This document shows positions 9,206-17,956 of a stretch of DNA of 64,000 nucleotides, piece after piece. The DNA is taken from NCBI RefSeq assembly GCF_005885675.1, contig NZ_VANR01000003.1, positions 434,001-498,000 on the forward strand, in the 5' to 3' direction. A program made the position numbers and the translations under genes. The notes under the pieces were generated by a model that saw only the letters and a list, made by a program, of their open reading frames with translations, had not been told where the DNA came from and searched no databases. Source of the stretch: Polaribacter aestuariivivens (GTDB lineage: Bacteria > Bacteroidota > Bacteroidia > Flavobacteriales > Flavobacteriaceae). How positions within the stretch are numbered: position 1 is the first letter of the stretch; every line of letters begins with the position of its first letter.

Positions 9206-9235
9206 AAAAACCACCTCATTCGAGGTGGTTTTTTT
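9206..9235 (+). terminator. Terminator after the TonB receptor
   Basis: The stem pairs CCACCTC (9211-9217) with GAGGTGG (9222-9228), extended by an A tract on the left and a T tract on the right, with a 4-base loop. Confidence 0.85.
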
Positions 9236-9250
9236 CTGCTTAAAAATTAG

Positions 9251-9258
9251 TAACTTTG
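9251..9258 (+). promoter_or_regulatory. -7 promoter element of the membrane protein-plsC-desaturase operon
   Basis: TAACTTTG is an exact TAnnTTTG match, 24 bases before ATG 9283 and just after the preceding terminator. Confidence 0.6.
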
Positions 9259-9282
9259 TAAGAACTAATAAAACGAACTATT

Positions 9283-9708
9283 ATGATGAAAGACGTACAC
9301 TCTTATTGGGCATATTTAGTATTAGCAATTTTAATTTTTGCAGTAATAAATGCCATTGTAGGATTCACTCAAAAAAAACAATTTAAAGACAAAGATTTAC
9401 GAATTGGTTTATTTGCATTAATAGTATCACATATTCAATTATTAATAGGTTTAGCTTGGTACTTTATGTCACCTTGGTATAAGGCTTTAAAAGCAGATGC
9501 AGGTACAGTGATGGGTGAAAAAGCAACAAGATTATTAGCAATAGAACACCCAATTATGATGATTTTAGCCATCGTGTTAATAACAATTGGTTGGTCTAAA
9601 CATAAAAAGAAAACAAGAGATGCCGAAAAGTTTAAAACATTTGCCATCTTTTACGGAATTGCATTGTTATTAATACTTTCAAGAATACCTTGGAATAACT
9701 GGTTATAA
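9283..9708 (+). CDS. Small integral membrane protein (cytochrome b-like, four helices)
   Basis: A 141-residue protein with four predicted transmembrane helices (roughly residues 9-28, 41-60, 87-106, 121-137). Histidines fall near helix ends in the segments VHSYWAY, SHIQLLIGL and EHPIMMILA, a pattern that would suit heme binding. Similar flavobacterial proteins have, to my recollection, been labelled cytochrome B, but I cannot verify this and treat the function as unknown. Two ATGs are adjacent (9283 and 9286). The stop is one base before the plsC ATG, so it is translationally linked to a lipid acyltransferase and probably acts in the membrane with that pathway. Confidence 0.75.
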   Translation: MMKDVHSYWAYLVLAILIFAVINAIVGFTQKKQFKDKDLRIGLFALIVSHIQLLIGLAWYFMSPWYKALKADAGTVMGEKATRLLAIEHPIMMILAIVLITIGWSKHKKKTRDAEKFKTFAIFYGIALLLILSRIPWNNWL

Positions 9709-9709
9709 A

Positions 9710-10438
9710 ATGAAAATATTAAGTTACATACTATCACCAATCTTTGTATTGGTGTTTTTTTTATTCCTAATCATCTTTCATCCATTACAATGGTTAAGTT
9801 TAAATTTATTTGGTCATAAAGCCCATAACGCAGTTGTTGCCACATTAAATTTTTTCTTAGTAAAATCGATGTTAATAATTGGAGTTCCAATAAGGTTGAT
9901 TAACAAATACAAAATACCAGAAGATACTTCTGTAATATTTGTATCAAACCATCAATCTACATTTGATATTCCTCCAATAGGATGGTTTTTTAGAAAACAA
10001 CATCCAAAATTTGTAGCAAAAATCGAATTAGGAAAAGGCATTCCAAGTGTGTCTTTCAATTTAAGAAATGGAGGTGCAGCACTAATTAACAGAAAAGATC
10101 CAAAACAAGCAATTTCTGAATTGGTGAATTTTTCAAAAAGAATCAATGAAAATAAATGGGGAGCCATTATTTTTCCAGAAGGTACAAGAAGTAGAAATGG
10201 TGAACCCAAAAAATTTGCTGTAAATGGCTTAAAAGTAATCACAAAATTTAATAAAGATGGTTATATAGTACCTTTAACTATAAATAACTCGTGGAAAGTT
10301 TTTAAATACGGTAAATTTCCATTAGGTTTAGGTAGCCCAATAACAATTACCACACACGAGCCAATAAAAATTAGTTCTTTACCGTTTGAAGATTTATTAG
10401 AAAAAACAGAAAAAGTAATTAAAGAACATATAAAATAA
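9710..10438 (+). CDS. plsC: 1-acyl-sn-glycerol-3-phosphate acyltransferase family protein
   Basis: Membrane-associated acyltransferase that should convert lysophosphatidic acid to phosphatidic acid in phospholipid synthesis. The 242-residue protein has an N-terminal hydrophobic segment, the catalytic H-x4-D motif (SNHQSTFD), and the phosphate-binding block FPEGTRSRNG. It is the middle gene of a tight operon: one base after the upstream membrane protein and 4 bases before an acyl-ACP desaturase. The context suggests coordinated control of acyl chain type and glycerolipid assembly. Related acyltransferases in Bacteroidota also act on ornithine lipids, so the exact acceptor is not certain. Confidence 0.92.
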   Translation: MKILSYILSPIFVLVFFLFLIIFHPLQWLSLNLFGHKAHNAVVATLNFFLVKSMLIIGVPIRLINKYKIPEDTSVIFVSNHQSTFDIPPIGWFFRKQHPKFVAKIELGKGIPSVSFNLRNGGAALINRKDPKQAISELVNFSKRINENKWGAIIFPEGTRSRNGEPKKFAVNGLKVITKFNKDGYIVPLTINNSWKVFKYGKFPLGLGSPITITTHEPIKISSLPFEDLLEKTEKVIKEHIK

Positions 10439-10442
10439 ACAC

Positions 10443-11426
10443 ATGTCCACAATAAAAAATATTAGAAAAGAAGTAATGTTGCAGCTAGAAAAAAGCATGG
10501 ATACTTTCATGGAAAGGTATTTAATTCCTGCTGAAAAAATTTGGCAACCAACAGACTTTTTACCAAACTCACAAAAAGACACTTTTATTTCTGAAGTTGA
10601 AGAAATAAGAGAAATATCTAAAGAATTAGATGACGATTTTTGGGTAGTTTTAGTAGGAGATACTATTACAGAAGAAGCATTACCCACTTACGAATCTTGG
10701 CTGTTAGATTTAGATGGAGTAAGTCAAGACCCTGATAACAGTTGGGCAAAATGGGTTAGAACTTGGACAGCAGAAGAAAACAGACATGGAGATACATTAA
10801 ACAAATACTTGTACTTATCTGGTCGTGTAAACATGCGTGAGGTAGAAATTTCTACACAACATTTAATTGCAGATGGTTTTGATATTGGAACATCAACAGA
10901 TCCATATAAAAACTTTGTATACACTACATTTCAAGAATTAGCAACTTACATTTCGCATAACAACGTAGCAAAAATTGCACGTAAAAAAGGGCATAAAGCT
11001 TTAGCAAAAATGTCTAAAATTATTGCAGGAGATGAAATGCGTCATCACCAAGCATATGCACATTTTGTAAAAGAAATTTTTAAAATAGATCCAAGTGAAA
11101 TGATGTTGGCTTTCCAACACATGATGAAATACAAAATTGTAATGCCTGCAATGCATTTAAGAGAATCTTTTGGTGCGAAAGGTAGTTTGTTCGACGATTT
11201 TTCTGCAGTAGCACAAAGAGTAGGCGTATACACAGGTTTCGATTATGTAGATATTTTAAAAAAATTAAATACCATGTGGGAAATAGACAAAATCACCAAT
11301 CTAACTCCAGAAGCTGAAAAAGCACGTGATTATTTAATGAAATTACCAGACAGAATGTACAGAATTACAGAAAGAATTGTAATTCCAGATACCAAGTTTA
11401 ATTTTAAGTGGATGGTACCAGCATAG
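10443..11426 (+). CDS. Acyl-ACP desaturase (soluble di-iron fatty acid desaturase, type 2)
   Basis: Soluble ferritin-like di-iron enzyme that introduces a double bond into acyl-ACP. The 327-residue protein is all-helical and carries both di-iron E/D-x-x-H motifs, EENRHG and DEMRHH, about 90 residues apart. The conserved lead helix with DFWVVLVGD and the segment ESWLLDLDGV also match the family. It is the last gene of the operon with plsC, consistent with membrane unsaturation, and the region downstream carries a dispersed repeat and a bidirectional terminator. Double-bond position cannot be read from sequence. Confidence 0.92.
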   Translation: MSTIKNIRKEVMLQLEKSMDTFMERYLIPAEKIWQPTDFLPNSQKDTFISEVEEIREISKELDDDFWVVLVGDTITEEALPTYESWLLDLDGVSQDPDNSWAKWVRTWTAEENRHGDTLNKYLYLSGRVNMREVEISTQHLIADGFDIGTSTDPYKNFVYTTFQELATYISHNNVAKIARKKGHKALAKMSKIIAGDEMRHHQAYAHFVKEIFKIDPSEMMLAFQHMMKYKIVMPAMHLRESFGAKGSLFDDFSAVAQRVGVYTGFDYVDILKKLNTMWEIDKITNLTPEAEKARDYLMKLPDRMYRITERIVIPDTKFNFKWMVPA

Positions 11427-11444
11427 TTTTATTAGAAGCTATTT

Positions 11445-11513
11445 CCAGCTTTCACTACTCGCTTTTTTTATTCAAAAAAGAATAAAAAAGAGCTCAAACA
11501 AACCGTTCAATCT
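11445..11513 (+). repeat. Dispersed intergenic repeat, copy 1
   Basis: About 70 bases with the core ACTCGCTTTTTTT, an A-rich middle, AAAAAGAGCTCAAACAAA and TCAATC. The same order recurs at 44421-44492. CGCTTTTTT and AAAAAAGAGC can pair as an imperfect hairpin. It lies downstream of the desaturase gene, outside coding sequence. Confidence 0.7.
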
Positions 11514-11572
11514 GGGCTAAACTTGTTTGTAAACCAATAGAATAAAAAAGAATTTCTATATTTTTTAAAAAC

Positions 11573-11610
11573 AAAGACCTCACAATTTTATAAAGCTGTG
11601 AGGTCTTTTT
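11573..11610. terminator. Bidirectional terminator between desaturase and amidase genes
   Basis: A 12-bp perfect stem pairs AAAGACCTCACA (11573-11584) with TGTGAGGTCTTT (11597-11608), with T runs on both strands, between convergent genes. Confidence 0.8.
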
Positions 11611-11648
11611 CATTATTTAAATACATAAAGTTATTCAAGTTTTTTAAA

Positions 11649-12431
11649 TTAACATTCTACAGAAAAAGTATCCATATCATTTAAAAACCCCAATTTTTCT
11701 CTCACATTTACTTGCTTGTCCTTAAAAATAGTTGCAGTAATATTTCCAACTTCATTTTCACCTAAAGCAGAAAGTTCTTCACCTAAATAATCTATAATTA
11801 AAGAGTTTCCAGAATATTCGTAGTTGTTAGCATCAGTTCCAGTTCTATTAACCCCAACAACATAACTCATGTTTTCTATTGCACGTGCTTTTAAAAGCGT
11901 ATCCCAAGCTTTTATTCTTGCAATAGGCCAATTAGCCACAAATAATAATAAATCATAATTTTCGCTATTTCTAGCCCAAACAGGAAAACGTAAATCATAA
12001 CAAATTAACGGGCAAATTTTCCATCCTTTAAACTCAATAATAATTTTTTTAGAACCAGAAGTGTACACTTTGTCTTCTCCAGCCAAAGTAAAAGAATGTC
12101 TTTTATCATATGTTTCAATTTTACCTGAAGGAAAAACAAAAATAAATCTGTTGTAAAAGTTAGCATCGTCAGAAATCACCAAACTGCCGCAAATAGCTGT
12201 TTGTTTTTCAAATGCTATTTTTTGCATCCAAGAAACAGTAAAACCATCCATTTTTTCAGCAACATTTTCAGGATTCATAGTAAAACCAGATGCAAACATT
12301 TCTGGTAATACAATTAAATCGATATCTGAAGCTAACTTTTTGATTTCTTGTTCAAAAAAAGCAATGTTTTTAGTAGAATTTTCCCAAACCAAATCAGCTT
12401 GAATACCCACAATTTTTAAATCGTTTTTCAT
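11649..12431 (-). CDS. Nitrilase-superfamily amidohydrolase (omega-amidase, YafV-like)
   Basis: Cytoplasmic carbon-nitrogen hydrolase of 260 residues. All three catalytic residues of the superfamily are visible: Glu in VLPEMFASGF, Lys in ETYDKRHSF and Cys in PLICYDLRFP. The YDLRFPVWARN block and the following NWPIARIKAWDTLLKARAIEN are typical of the YafV/omega-amidase group, which hydrolyses 2-oxoglutaramate or 2-oxosuccinamate in methionine-salvage and transamination side-product removal. The start is ATG 12431; a TTG one codon upstream is less likely. It is divergent from the nuclease gene. The substrate assignment is inferred from family. Confidence 0.9.
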   Translation of the reverse strand: MKNDLKIVGIQADLVWENSTKNIAFFEQEIKKLASDIDLIVLPEMFASGFTMNPENVAEKMDGFTVSWMQKIAFEKQTAICGSLVISDDANFYNRFIFVFPSGKIETYDKRHSFTLAGEDKVYTSGSKKIIIEFKGWKICPLICYDLRFPVWARNSENYDLLLFVANWPIARIKAWDTLLKARAIENMSYVVGVNRTGTDANNYEYSGNSLIIDYLGEELSALGENEVGNITATIFKDKQVNVREKLGFLNDMDTFSVEC

Positions 12432-12512
12432 CAAAATTAAAATTAAAGATTTAACACCTATAAAAGTAAGTTTTTGTAATTTAGAAATTCATTTTGAATG
12501 TTAAAAATTTCT

Positions 12513-15266
12513 ATGCAATCTTTTATTTCCGAAACTTTAGATGATATTTTAAAAACAACTACTTCTTTTGAGAACGTACTATTTGTTTTGCCCTCACAAA
12601 GAGCCAAAGTATTTGTAAAACAGCAACTAAAAGACAAAATAGCAACTGGTTTTTTACCCGAAATATTAAATATAGAACAATTTGTAAAACAAGTTTCTGA
12701 AATTGAAAAAGTAGATAGCATTCAACTATTATTTTATTTTTATTCGATTTATAAGAATATTGAAGAAGATCCAGATACTTTCGATAAATTTTCTTCCTGG
12801 GCATTTACAGTGTTACAAGATTTTAATGAGCTCGATCAACATTTAATAGACACAAAAGAAATTTTTGTGTACTTGAGAGACATTCAGCGATTGAAAAAAT
12901 GGTCTGTAACAGGAACTTTTAAAGAAACCGAGTTGATAAAAGATCACTATGCTTTTTTAGAAAGACTGCATAAATATTACCCAGTTTTTTATGCTTTTTT
13001 ACTGGAGAAAAAAATTGGTTATCAAGGAATCATGTATAGAGAAGCGTCTAAAAAAATCACTACTTTTTTAGAGAAGAACTCTGGCAGAAAAATATTTTTT
13101 ATTGGTTTTAATGCACTAAATAAAGCTGAAGAATTCTTGTTTCAAAAAGTATTAGAAAACGGAAACTCAGAAATTTATTGGGATTTAGATGAGGCTTTTT
13201 TCAAATCCAATCATCAAGCTGGTACTTTTATCAGAAAGTATAAAAAAGAGTGGAAGTATTATGAAAAAAACGATTTAAAAACACTCGGAAAATCATTTAC
13301 AGAACCTAAAAACATTCAAGTAATTGGGGCTTCAAAAAACACAACTCAAATAAAATATGCAGGAGAAATTTTAGAAAAATTCCAAAATTTTAATAATACT
13401 GCTTTAATAATGGCAGATGAAACGTTACTTCCTATAACGTTAAACTCACTTCCAAAAAACATCAACGCCATTAATATTACAATGGGTTATCCTTTAAAAG
13501 ATATACCAACAACAACCTTGATTTTTTCAATTTTTCAGCTTTTTACTTCGCAAGAAAAATTGCAAAAAACAGCTACTAATGAGTTTTATTACAAAGATGT
13601 TGTTCGTTTTTTTAAAAATCAGGCGATTTACAAACTATTAATTGATGAAGAAAATGCATTTGTAGATGATTTTTGTGATAAAATTGCCAAAGAAAATTTG
13701 ACCTTTATTTCAAAAAGTAAAATAGACGAATTATTAGAAAAATGTGATAAAAAAATAAAAGCTGCAATTGGTACTATATTTACGCCATTTTCTTCAATTT
13801 CAGATTTTATTGAGCAAATTTTAGAGCTTATAAATTTACTAAAAGAAGAAACTACAGATTTAGAAAAAGAATATTTATTTCGTTTTTATACCGTTTTTAC
13901 ACAACTGAAAAACTTACATTTAGAATATAATTATTTTCAAGATTTAAAAACCTTAGCCTTATTTTTTAAACAGTTAATAGCTTCTGAAACACTATCTTTT
14001 CAAGGAGAACCACTTAAAGGATTACAAGTAATGGGTATGTTAGAAACTCGTGTGTTAGATTTTGAAAATGTAATTTTAACATCAACCAATGAAGGTATTT
14101 TACCAGCAAGTTCTCAACAAAACTCGTTTATTCCTTTTGATGTAAAAGTCGCTTTTGGTTTGCCAACTTATAGAGAAAAAGATGCTATTTTTTCATATCA
14201 TTTTTTCAGATTATTGCAAAGAGCAAAAAACGTTTTTATTTTATACAATACAGAACATGATGTTTTTGGAAGTGGAGAAAAAAGCAGATTTGTAACGCAA
14301 TTAGAAATGCTGAAACCAAATATTATTCAAAAAATAATTTCTCCAAAAGTAGTTTCAGATACAATTGAGTTAAAGCAAATTCGTAAAAACGAATCTATTT
14401 TCGAGCAATTAAAAATATTGTCAGAAAAAGGAATTTCTCCATCTGCTTTTACAAATTATTTGCACAATCCTATTGCATTTTATAAACAGAAAATTTTAAA
14501 ATTAAAAGAGTTTGATGATGTAGAAGAAACAGTAGCTTTTAATACCTTAGGAACTGTTGTTCATGAAACTTTAGATGAGCTATATACTCCTTTTGTTGGT
14601 AAATTTTTAAACAAAGAAGTGGTTTCAAAAATGGAAGATGATGCCAAAAAGTTAGTTGCAAAACACTTTAAAATTCATTTTAAAAATGGCGATATTTCTA
14701 CTGGAAAAAACCGTTTAATTTTTGAAGTTGCAAATCGATTTGTGATGAATTTTTTACAGCAAGAAAAAAAGCTGGTTTCAAATGAAAACAATAAACTAAA
14801 AATACTAGCTACCGAAGAAAATTTAGCCACAGAAATAACTATTGATGGTATTGACTTCCCTATAAAAATTCATGGTCAAGTAGATAGAGTTGATGAATTA
14901 AATGGCGAACTTAGAATTATAGATTACAAAACAGGAATGGTAACTGCTGCGAATTTACGAGTTATAAATTACGACGATTTACGAGAAGATAAATTCCATA
15001 AAGCCATTCAGGTTTTATTGTATGCTTTGCTATTTACAAGAAGTAAAAACTACGATTTTAAACAACCATTAACCGCAGGAATTTATTCTTTTAAAAATTT
15101 AAATAAAGGATTTTTGTCAATTAATTTTTCATCAAATTACAGGCAACCAGATACGTTAATCACTCAAGAAAAATTAGACGAATTTTTAGAGGAAATAAAA
15201 ATGTATATCAAAGAAATTTATAACCCAGAAATTGATTTTATTGAACCTGCAGATTTAAAATATTAA
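12513..15266 (+). CDS. AddB-like PD-(D/E)XK nuclease family protein
   Basis: A protein of about 917 residues resembling the AddB/RexB half of bacterial helicase-nuclease complexes. The N-terminal part starts with a degenerate UvrD-like fold (NVLFVLPSQRAKVFV), and the C-terminal part is a RecB-type nuclease domain: GTVVHETLDEL (His motif), LRIIDYKTG (the D-x-K core), and later QVLLYALLF (Q/Y motif). It probably works in double-strand break resection, paired with a UvrD/AddA helicase that is not in this window. I prefer ATG 12513; ATG 12498 five codons upstream is possible. The iron-sulfur cysteines of classical AddB are not obvious here. Confidence 0.82.
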   Translation: MQSFISETLDDILKTTTSFENVLFVLPSQRAKVFVKQQLKDKIATGFLPEILNIEQFVKQVSEIEKVDSIQLLFYFYSIYKNIEEDPDTFDKFSSWAFTVLQDFNELDQHLIDTKEIFVYLRDIQRLKKWSVTGTFKETELIKDHYAFLERLHKYYPVFYAFLLEKKIGYQGIMYREASKKITTFLEKNSGRKIFFIGFNALNKAEEFLFQKVLENGNSEIYWDLDEAFFKSNHQAGTFIRKYKKEWKYYEKNDLKTLGKSFTEPKNIQVIGASKNTTQIKYAGEILEKFQNFNNTALIMADETLLPITLNSLPKNINAINITMGYPLKDIPTTTLIFSIFQLFTSQEKLQKTATNEFYYKDVVRFFKNQAIYKLLIDEENAFVDDFCDKIAKENLTFISKSKIDELLEKCDKKIKAAIGTIFTPFSSISDFIEQILELINLLKEETTDLEKEYLFRFYTVFTQLKNLHLEYNYFQDLKTLALFFKQLIASETLSFQGEPLKGLQVMGMLETRVLDFENVILTSTNEGILPASSQQNSFIPFDVKVAFGLPTYREKDAIFSYHFFRLLQRAKNVFILYNTEHDVFGSGEKSRFVTQLEMLKPNIIQKIISPKVVSDTIELKQIRKNESIFEQLKILSEKGISPSAFTNYLHNPIAFYKQKILKLKEFDDVEETVAFNTLGTVVHETLDELYTPFVGKFLNKEVVSKMEDDAKKLVAKHFKIHFKNGDISTGKNRLIFEVANRFVMNFLQQEKKLVSNENNKLKILATEENLATEITIDGIDFPIKIHGQVDRVDELNGELRIIDYKTGMVTAANLRVINYDDLREDKFHKAIQVLLYALLFTRSKNYDFKQPLTAGIYSFKNLNKGFLSINFSSNYRQPDTLITQEKLDEFLEEIKMYIKEIYNPEIDFIEPADLKY

Positions 15267-15308
15267 TACTATTTTTAAAAATTGAAAAGTTGTAATCTAC
15301 TTAAAGTT

Positions 15309-15503
15309 ATGTATTTGAAAACTCAACAAAAAAGTACTTTTATAAAATCGATTGCTATTTTATTTATCTTAATTTTTGTTTTGATTCCCCTAGCAGAAAT
15401 AACTACTCATTTAGAGTATAATACCATAAGTTATTACGCAAAACAGACAATTTGCGCTATGGACTATCCTTTTGAAGTTTTATCTTTTAAAGAAATAAAA
15501 TAA
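15309..15503 (+). CDS. Small single-span membrane protein, unknown
   Basis: A 64-residue ORF with one hydrophobic helix (SIAILFILIFVLIPLA, about residues 15-30) and a short extracytoplasmic tail with one Cys. It starts at ATG 15309, with an in-frame TTG at 15282 as an alternative. I do not recognise it. It lies 42 bases downstream of the nuclease gene and convergent with the universal stress gene. Coding status rests only on the open frame and the plausible membrane segment. Confidence 0.45.
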   Translation: MYLKTQQKSTFIKSIAILFILIFVLIPLAEITTHLEYNTISYYAKQTICAMDYPFEVLSFKEIK

Positions 15504-15517
15504 AAATTTTTAAATAT

Positions 15518-16309
15518 TTATTTCCCCTTTAAAATTAATAAAGGAACAGCAGTGTAAAACTCTTCTTTTAAGATGGTGTTTTTCTCCCAAAGTTTCTTAA
15601 AAAAACCTCTTTTACGCCTAAAAACACATAATAAATCAGGATTGTAAGTTTTACTATGTTCTAAAACACCTTGATAAGTAGTAGCATTTTCAGTTACCGT
15701 TAAAGTAGATTGTAACTCTGCTAAACCTTTATTTAGTTCTAAGTCTTCATTTGTATATTCTGGTGTTTTAACCAATAGTAAATTTACAGTTGGTTTAAAT
15801 GTTTTTGCAATAAATTGCAGTGGTTTTAAGCCAGATTTTCTTTTTACAATTCCGGTTTTAAAAGCTACTAATATATTTGTAATTGGTTTAAAAGTATATG
15901 AATCTGGAACTGTTAGCACAGGTAAATCTGACATTTTAGCCAATTTACCAGCAGTATTTCCTAAAAATAATTCTTCTTTAATAGAATTACTTTTTGCGCC
16001 TACAATAATTAAATCTACACCAATCTCACTGTCAACATTTTCTACGCTATCTATTAACGAACCTTTTGAGGCAATTAGTTTAACTTCAACATTTCTTCTG
16101 TTTACAGAAGTTACTAATGTTTTTAAATACAAATTGGTTTCTCTTTCAATAATTGCATTTACGTTAATTATAGTTCCTGCTTTTGTAGGTGCATTATAAG
16201 CTCTAAAAACAAAAACATTGGCATTCACTTCAGCTGCAAAATCAATTGCGTATTGTAGTGTATTTTGAGCACTTTCTGTTGAACCTATAGGTACTAAAAT
16301 GTTTTTCAT
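15518..16309 (-). CDS. Universal stress protein, two tandem Usp domains
   Basis: A 263-residue cytoplasmic protein. The first Usp domain (about residues 1-140) begins NILVPIGSTESAQNTLQYAIDFA and contains DLIIVGAKS with a following GNTAGKLAK, which resembles the nucleotide-binding G-x2-G-x9-G region. The second domain (about 145-263) is more diverged and shorter (from PITNILVAFKTG). Tandem Usp proteins are common in Bacteroidota and linked to stress or growth arrest; ligands are unknown. I chose ATG 16309 because the in-frame TTG at 16330 lies inside a perfect -7 box on this strand. It is divergent from the MATE gene. Confidence 0.9.
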   Translation of the reverse strand: MKNILVPIGSTESAQNTLQYAIDFAAEVNANVFVFRAYNAPTKAGTIINVNAIIERETNLYLKTLVTSVNRRNVEVKLIASKGSLIDSVENVDSEIGVDLIIVGAKSNSIKEELFLGNTAGKLAKMSDLPVLTVPDSYTFKPITNILVAFKTGIVKRKSGLKPLQFIAKTFKPTVNLLLVKTPEYTNEDLELNKGLAELQSTLTVTENATTYQGVLEHSKTYNPDLLCVFRRKRGFFKKLWEKNTILKEEFYTAVPLLILKGK

Positions 16310-16327
16310 AGTAGAAAATTTATTTTG

Positions 16328-16335
16328 CAAAGTTA
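16328..16335 (-). promoter_or_regulatory. -7 promoter element of the universal stress gene
   Basis: On the minus strand this reads TAACTTTG, an exact TAnnTTTG match, 18 bases upstream of ATG 16309. Confidence 0.6.
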
Positions 16336-16379
16336 CTCAATTTTCAGAAATTAAGGTATTTTCTCATCTTTTAGATATG

Positions 16380-16387
16380 TACATTTG
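16380..16387 (+). promoter_or_regulatory. -7 promoter element of the MATE exporter gene
   Basis: TACATTTG is an exact TAnnTTTG match, 17 bases upstream of the TTG start at 16405. It leaves only a short leader. Confidence 0.55.
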
Positions 16388-16404
16388 TAAAAATTTTTTT
16401 CTAC

Positions 16405-17736
16405 TTGAAAACTAATATAAGTTTTTCTCATATTAATAAATTGGCAATTCCTGCTTTAATTGCTGGTATTGCAGAGCCTGTTTTGTCTATTACAGACACA
16501 GCAATTATTGGTAATATAAATTCAAACGCAACTGAAAGTTTGGCTGCTGTAGGTATTGTTGGAGCCTTTATTTCGATGCTAATTTGGGTTTTTGGGCAAG
16601 TTAGAAGTGCAATATCATCAATTGTATCACAATATGTAGGAGCCAATAAACTAGATGAAGTTAAAAACTTACCAGCTCAAGCCATAACAATTGTTGTTTT
16701 AGGAAGTTTATTGGTTTTAGCAATTTCTTTTCCTTTTTCTGAACAAATATTTCAGTTTTACAATGCATCTGGAGTTATTTTAGAGTATTGTGTTACTTAT
16801 TTTGAAATAAGAATTTTTGGTTTTCCTTTTGCACTTTTCGTATTTGCGATTTTCGGAACATTTAGGGGTTTACAAAACACTTTTTACCCAATGATCATTG
16901 CCATTATTGGAGCTTCTTTAAACATAGTTTTAGATATTATTTTGGTATACGGAATTGAAGGTTTTATTCCTGCTATGGATATCAAAGGAGCAGCGTATGC
17001 TAGTGTAATTGCACAAATTACAATGGCAGTAATTTCAGTAATTTTATTATTGAAAAAAACGGAAATATCTTTGAGAATTTCGTTTCCTTTTCATCCAGAA
17101 ATAAAACGGTTGTTAGGCATGATGGGAAATCTTTTTATAAGAACCATCGCATTAAATACGGCTTTGTATTTTGCAACTTCTTATGCGACAAGTTATGGAA
17201 AAGAATATATTGCTGCATATACAATTAGTTTAAATATATGGCTTTTAGGTGCTTTTATGATTGATGGATATTCTAGCGCTGGAAATATTTTATCTGGTAA
17301 ATTATTGGGTGCAAAAGATTATAAAGCGCTTTTGGAGTTGAGTAACAAATTGTTTAAATACGGTTTAGTTACCGGATTTTTAATGGCTTTAATGGGTTGG
17401 CTTTTTTACGATTCTATTGGAATAATTTTCACAAAAGAACCTGAGGTTTTAAAGCAATTTTACTATATTTTTTGGATAGTTTTACTCACACAACCAATCA
17501 ATGCAATTACGTTTATTTTTGATGGAATGTTTAAAGGAATGGGAGAAATGAAGTACCTAAGAAATTTATTAATTTTATCTACAGGGTTAGTTTTTATACC
17601 TACTTTGTTACTTTTCGATTATTTCGATTTTAAATTAACTGCTATTTGGATAGCCTTTACATTTTGGATTTTAGCTAGAGGTTTACCATTGGTTTTTAAA
17701 TTTAGAGCAAAGTTTTTACCATTGACTGAGAAATAG
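16405..17736 (+). CDS. MATE family multidrug / toxin efflux transporter (DinF-like)
   Basis: Inner-membrane cation antiporter of 443 residues with about 12 hydrophobic helices in two MatE halves. The N-terminus KLAIPALIAGIAEPVLSITDTAIIGNI is typical of the DinF-like MATE branch, and the second half contains YTISLNIWLLGAFMIDGYSSAGNILSG. It exports organic cations or metabolites in exchange for Na+ or H+; the substrate is unknown. The start is a TTG directly followed by the conserved N-terminus, placed correctly behind a -7 box. It is convergent with the XRE gene downstream. Confidence 0.92.
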   Translation: MKTNISFSHINKLAIPALIAGIAEPVLSITDTAIIGNINSNATESLAAVGIVGAFISMLIWVFGQVRSAISSIVSQYVGANKLDEVKNLPAQAITIVVLGSLLVLAISFPFSEQIFQFYNASGVILEYCVTYFEIRIFGFPFALFVFAIFGTFRGLQNTFYPMIIAIIGASLNIVLDIILVYGIEGFIPAMDIKGAAYASVIAQITMAVISVILLLKKTEISLRISFPFHPEIKRLLGMMGNLFIRTIALNTALYFATSYATSYGKEYIAAYTISLNIWLLGAFMIDGYSSAGNILSGKLLGAKDYKALLELSNKLFKYGLVTGFLMALMGWLFYDSIGIIFTKEPEVLKQFYYIFWIVLLTQPINAITFIFDGMFKGMGEMKYLRNLLILSTGLVFIPTLLLFDYFDFKLTAIWIAFTFWILARGLPLVFKFRAKFLPLTEK

Positions 17737-17747
17737 AAATAACTTTT

Positions 17748-17954
17748 TTAATTTTCTTTAAATTCTAAAATATCTGCAGGTTGGCAATCCAAAGCTTCGC
17801 AAATTGCTTCTAAAGTAGAAAAACGAATTGCTTTTGCTTTACCCGATTTTAAGATGGATAAATTAGCGGTTGTAATACCGATAATTTCTGCCAACTCTTT
17901 GCTTTTCATTTTACGTTTGGCAAGCATTACATCTAAATTTACTACGATTGCCAT
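17748..17954 (-). CDS. Small XRE-type HTH regulator
   Basis: A 68-residue DNA-binding protein that is essentially one Cro/C1-type helix-turn-helix: MKSKELAEIIGITTANLSIL is the HTH core and ALDCQPADILEF the closing helix. This YozG-like type is usually encoded next to a DUF2975 membrane protein, as here. The start is only 2 bases after the stop of the DUF2975 gene, so the two are cotranscribed. A likely role is autoregulation of this pair with the membrane protein as sensor or antagonist, which is an inference. Confidence 0.92.
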   Translation of the reverse strand: MAIVVNLDVMLAKRKMKSKELAEIIGITTANLSILKSGKAKAIRFSTLEAICEALDCQPADILEFKEN

Positions 17955-17956
17955 AG

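Noticed and set aside
16310..16330. Upstream TTG start for the universal stress gene
   Set aside because: The TTG is part of the -7 box TAACTTTG on that strand, so it cannot be in the transcript.
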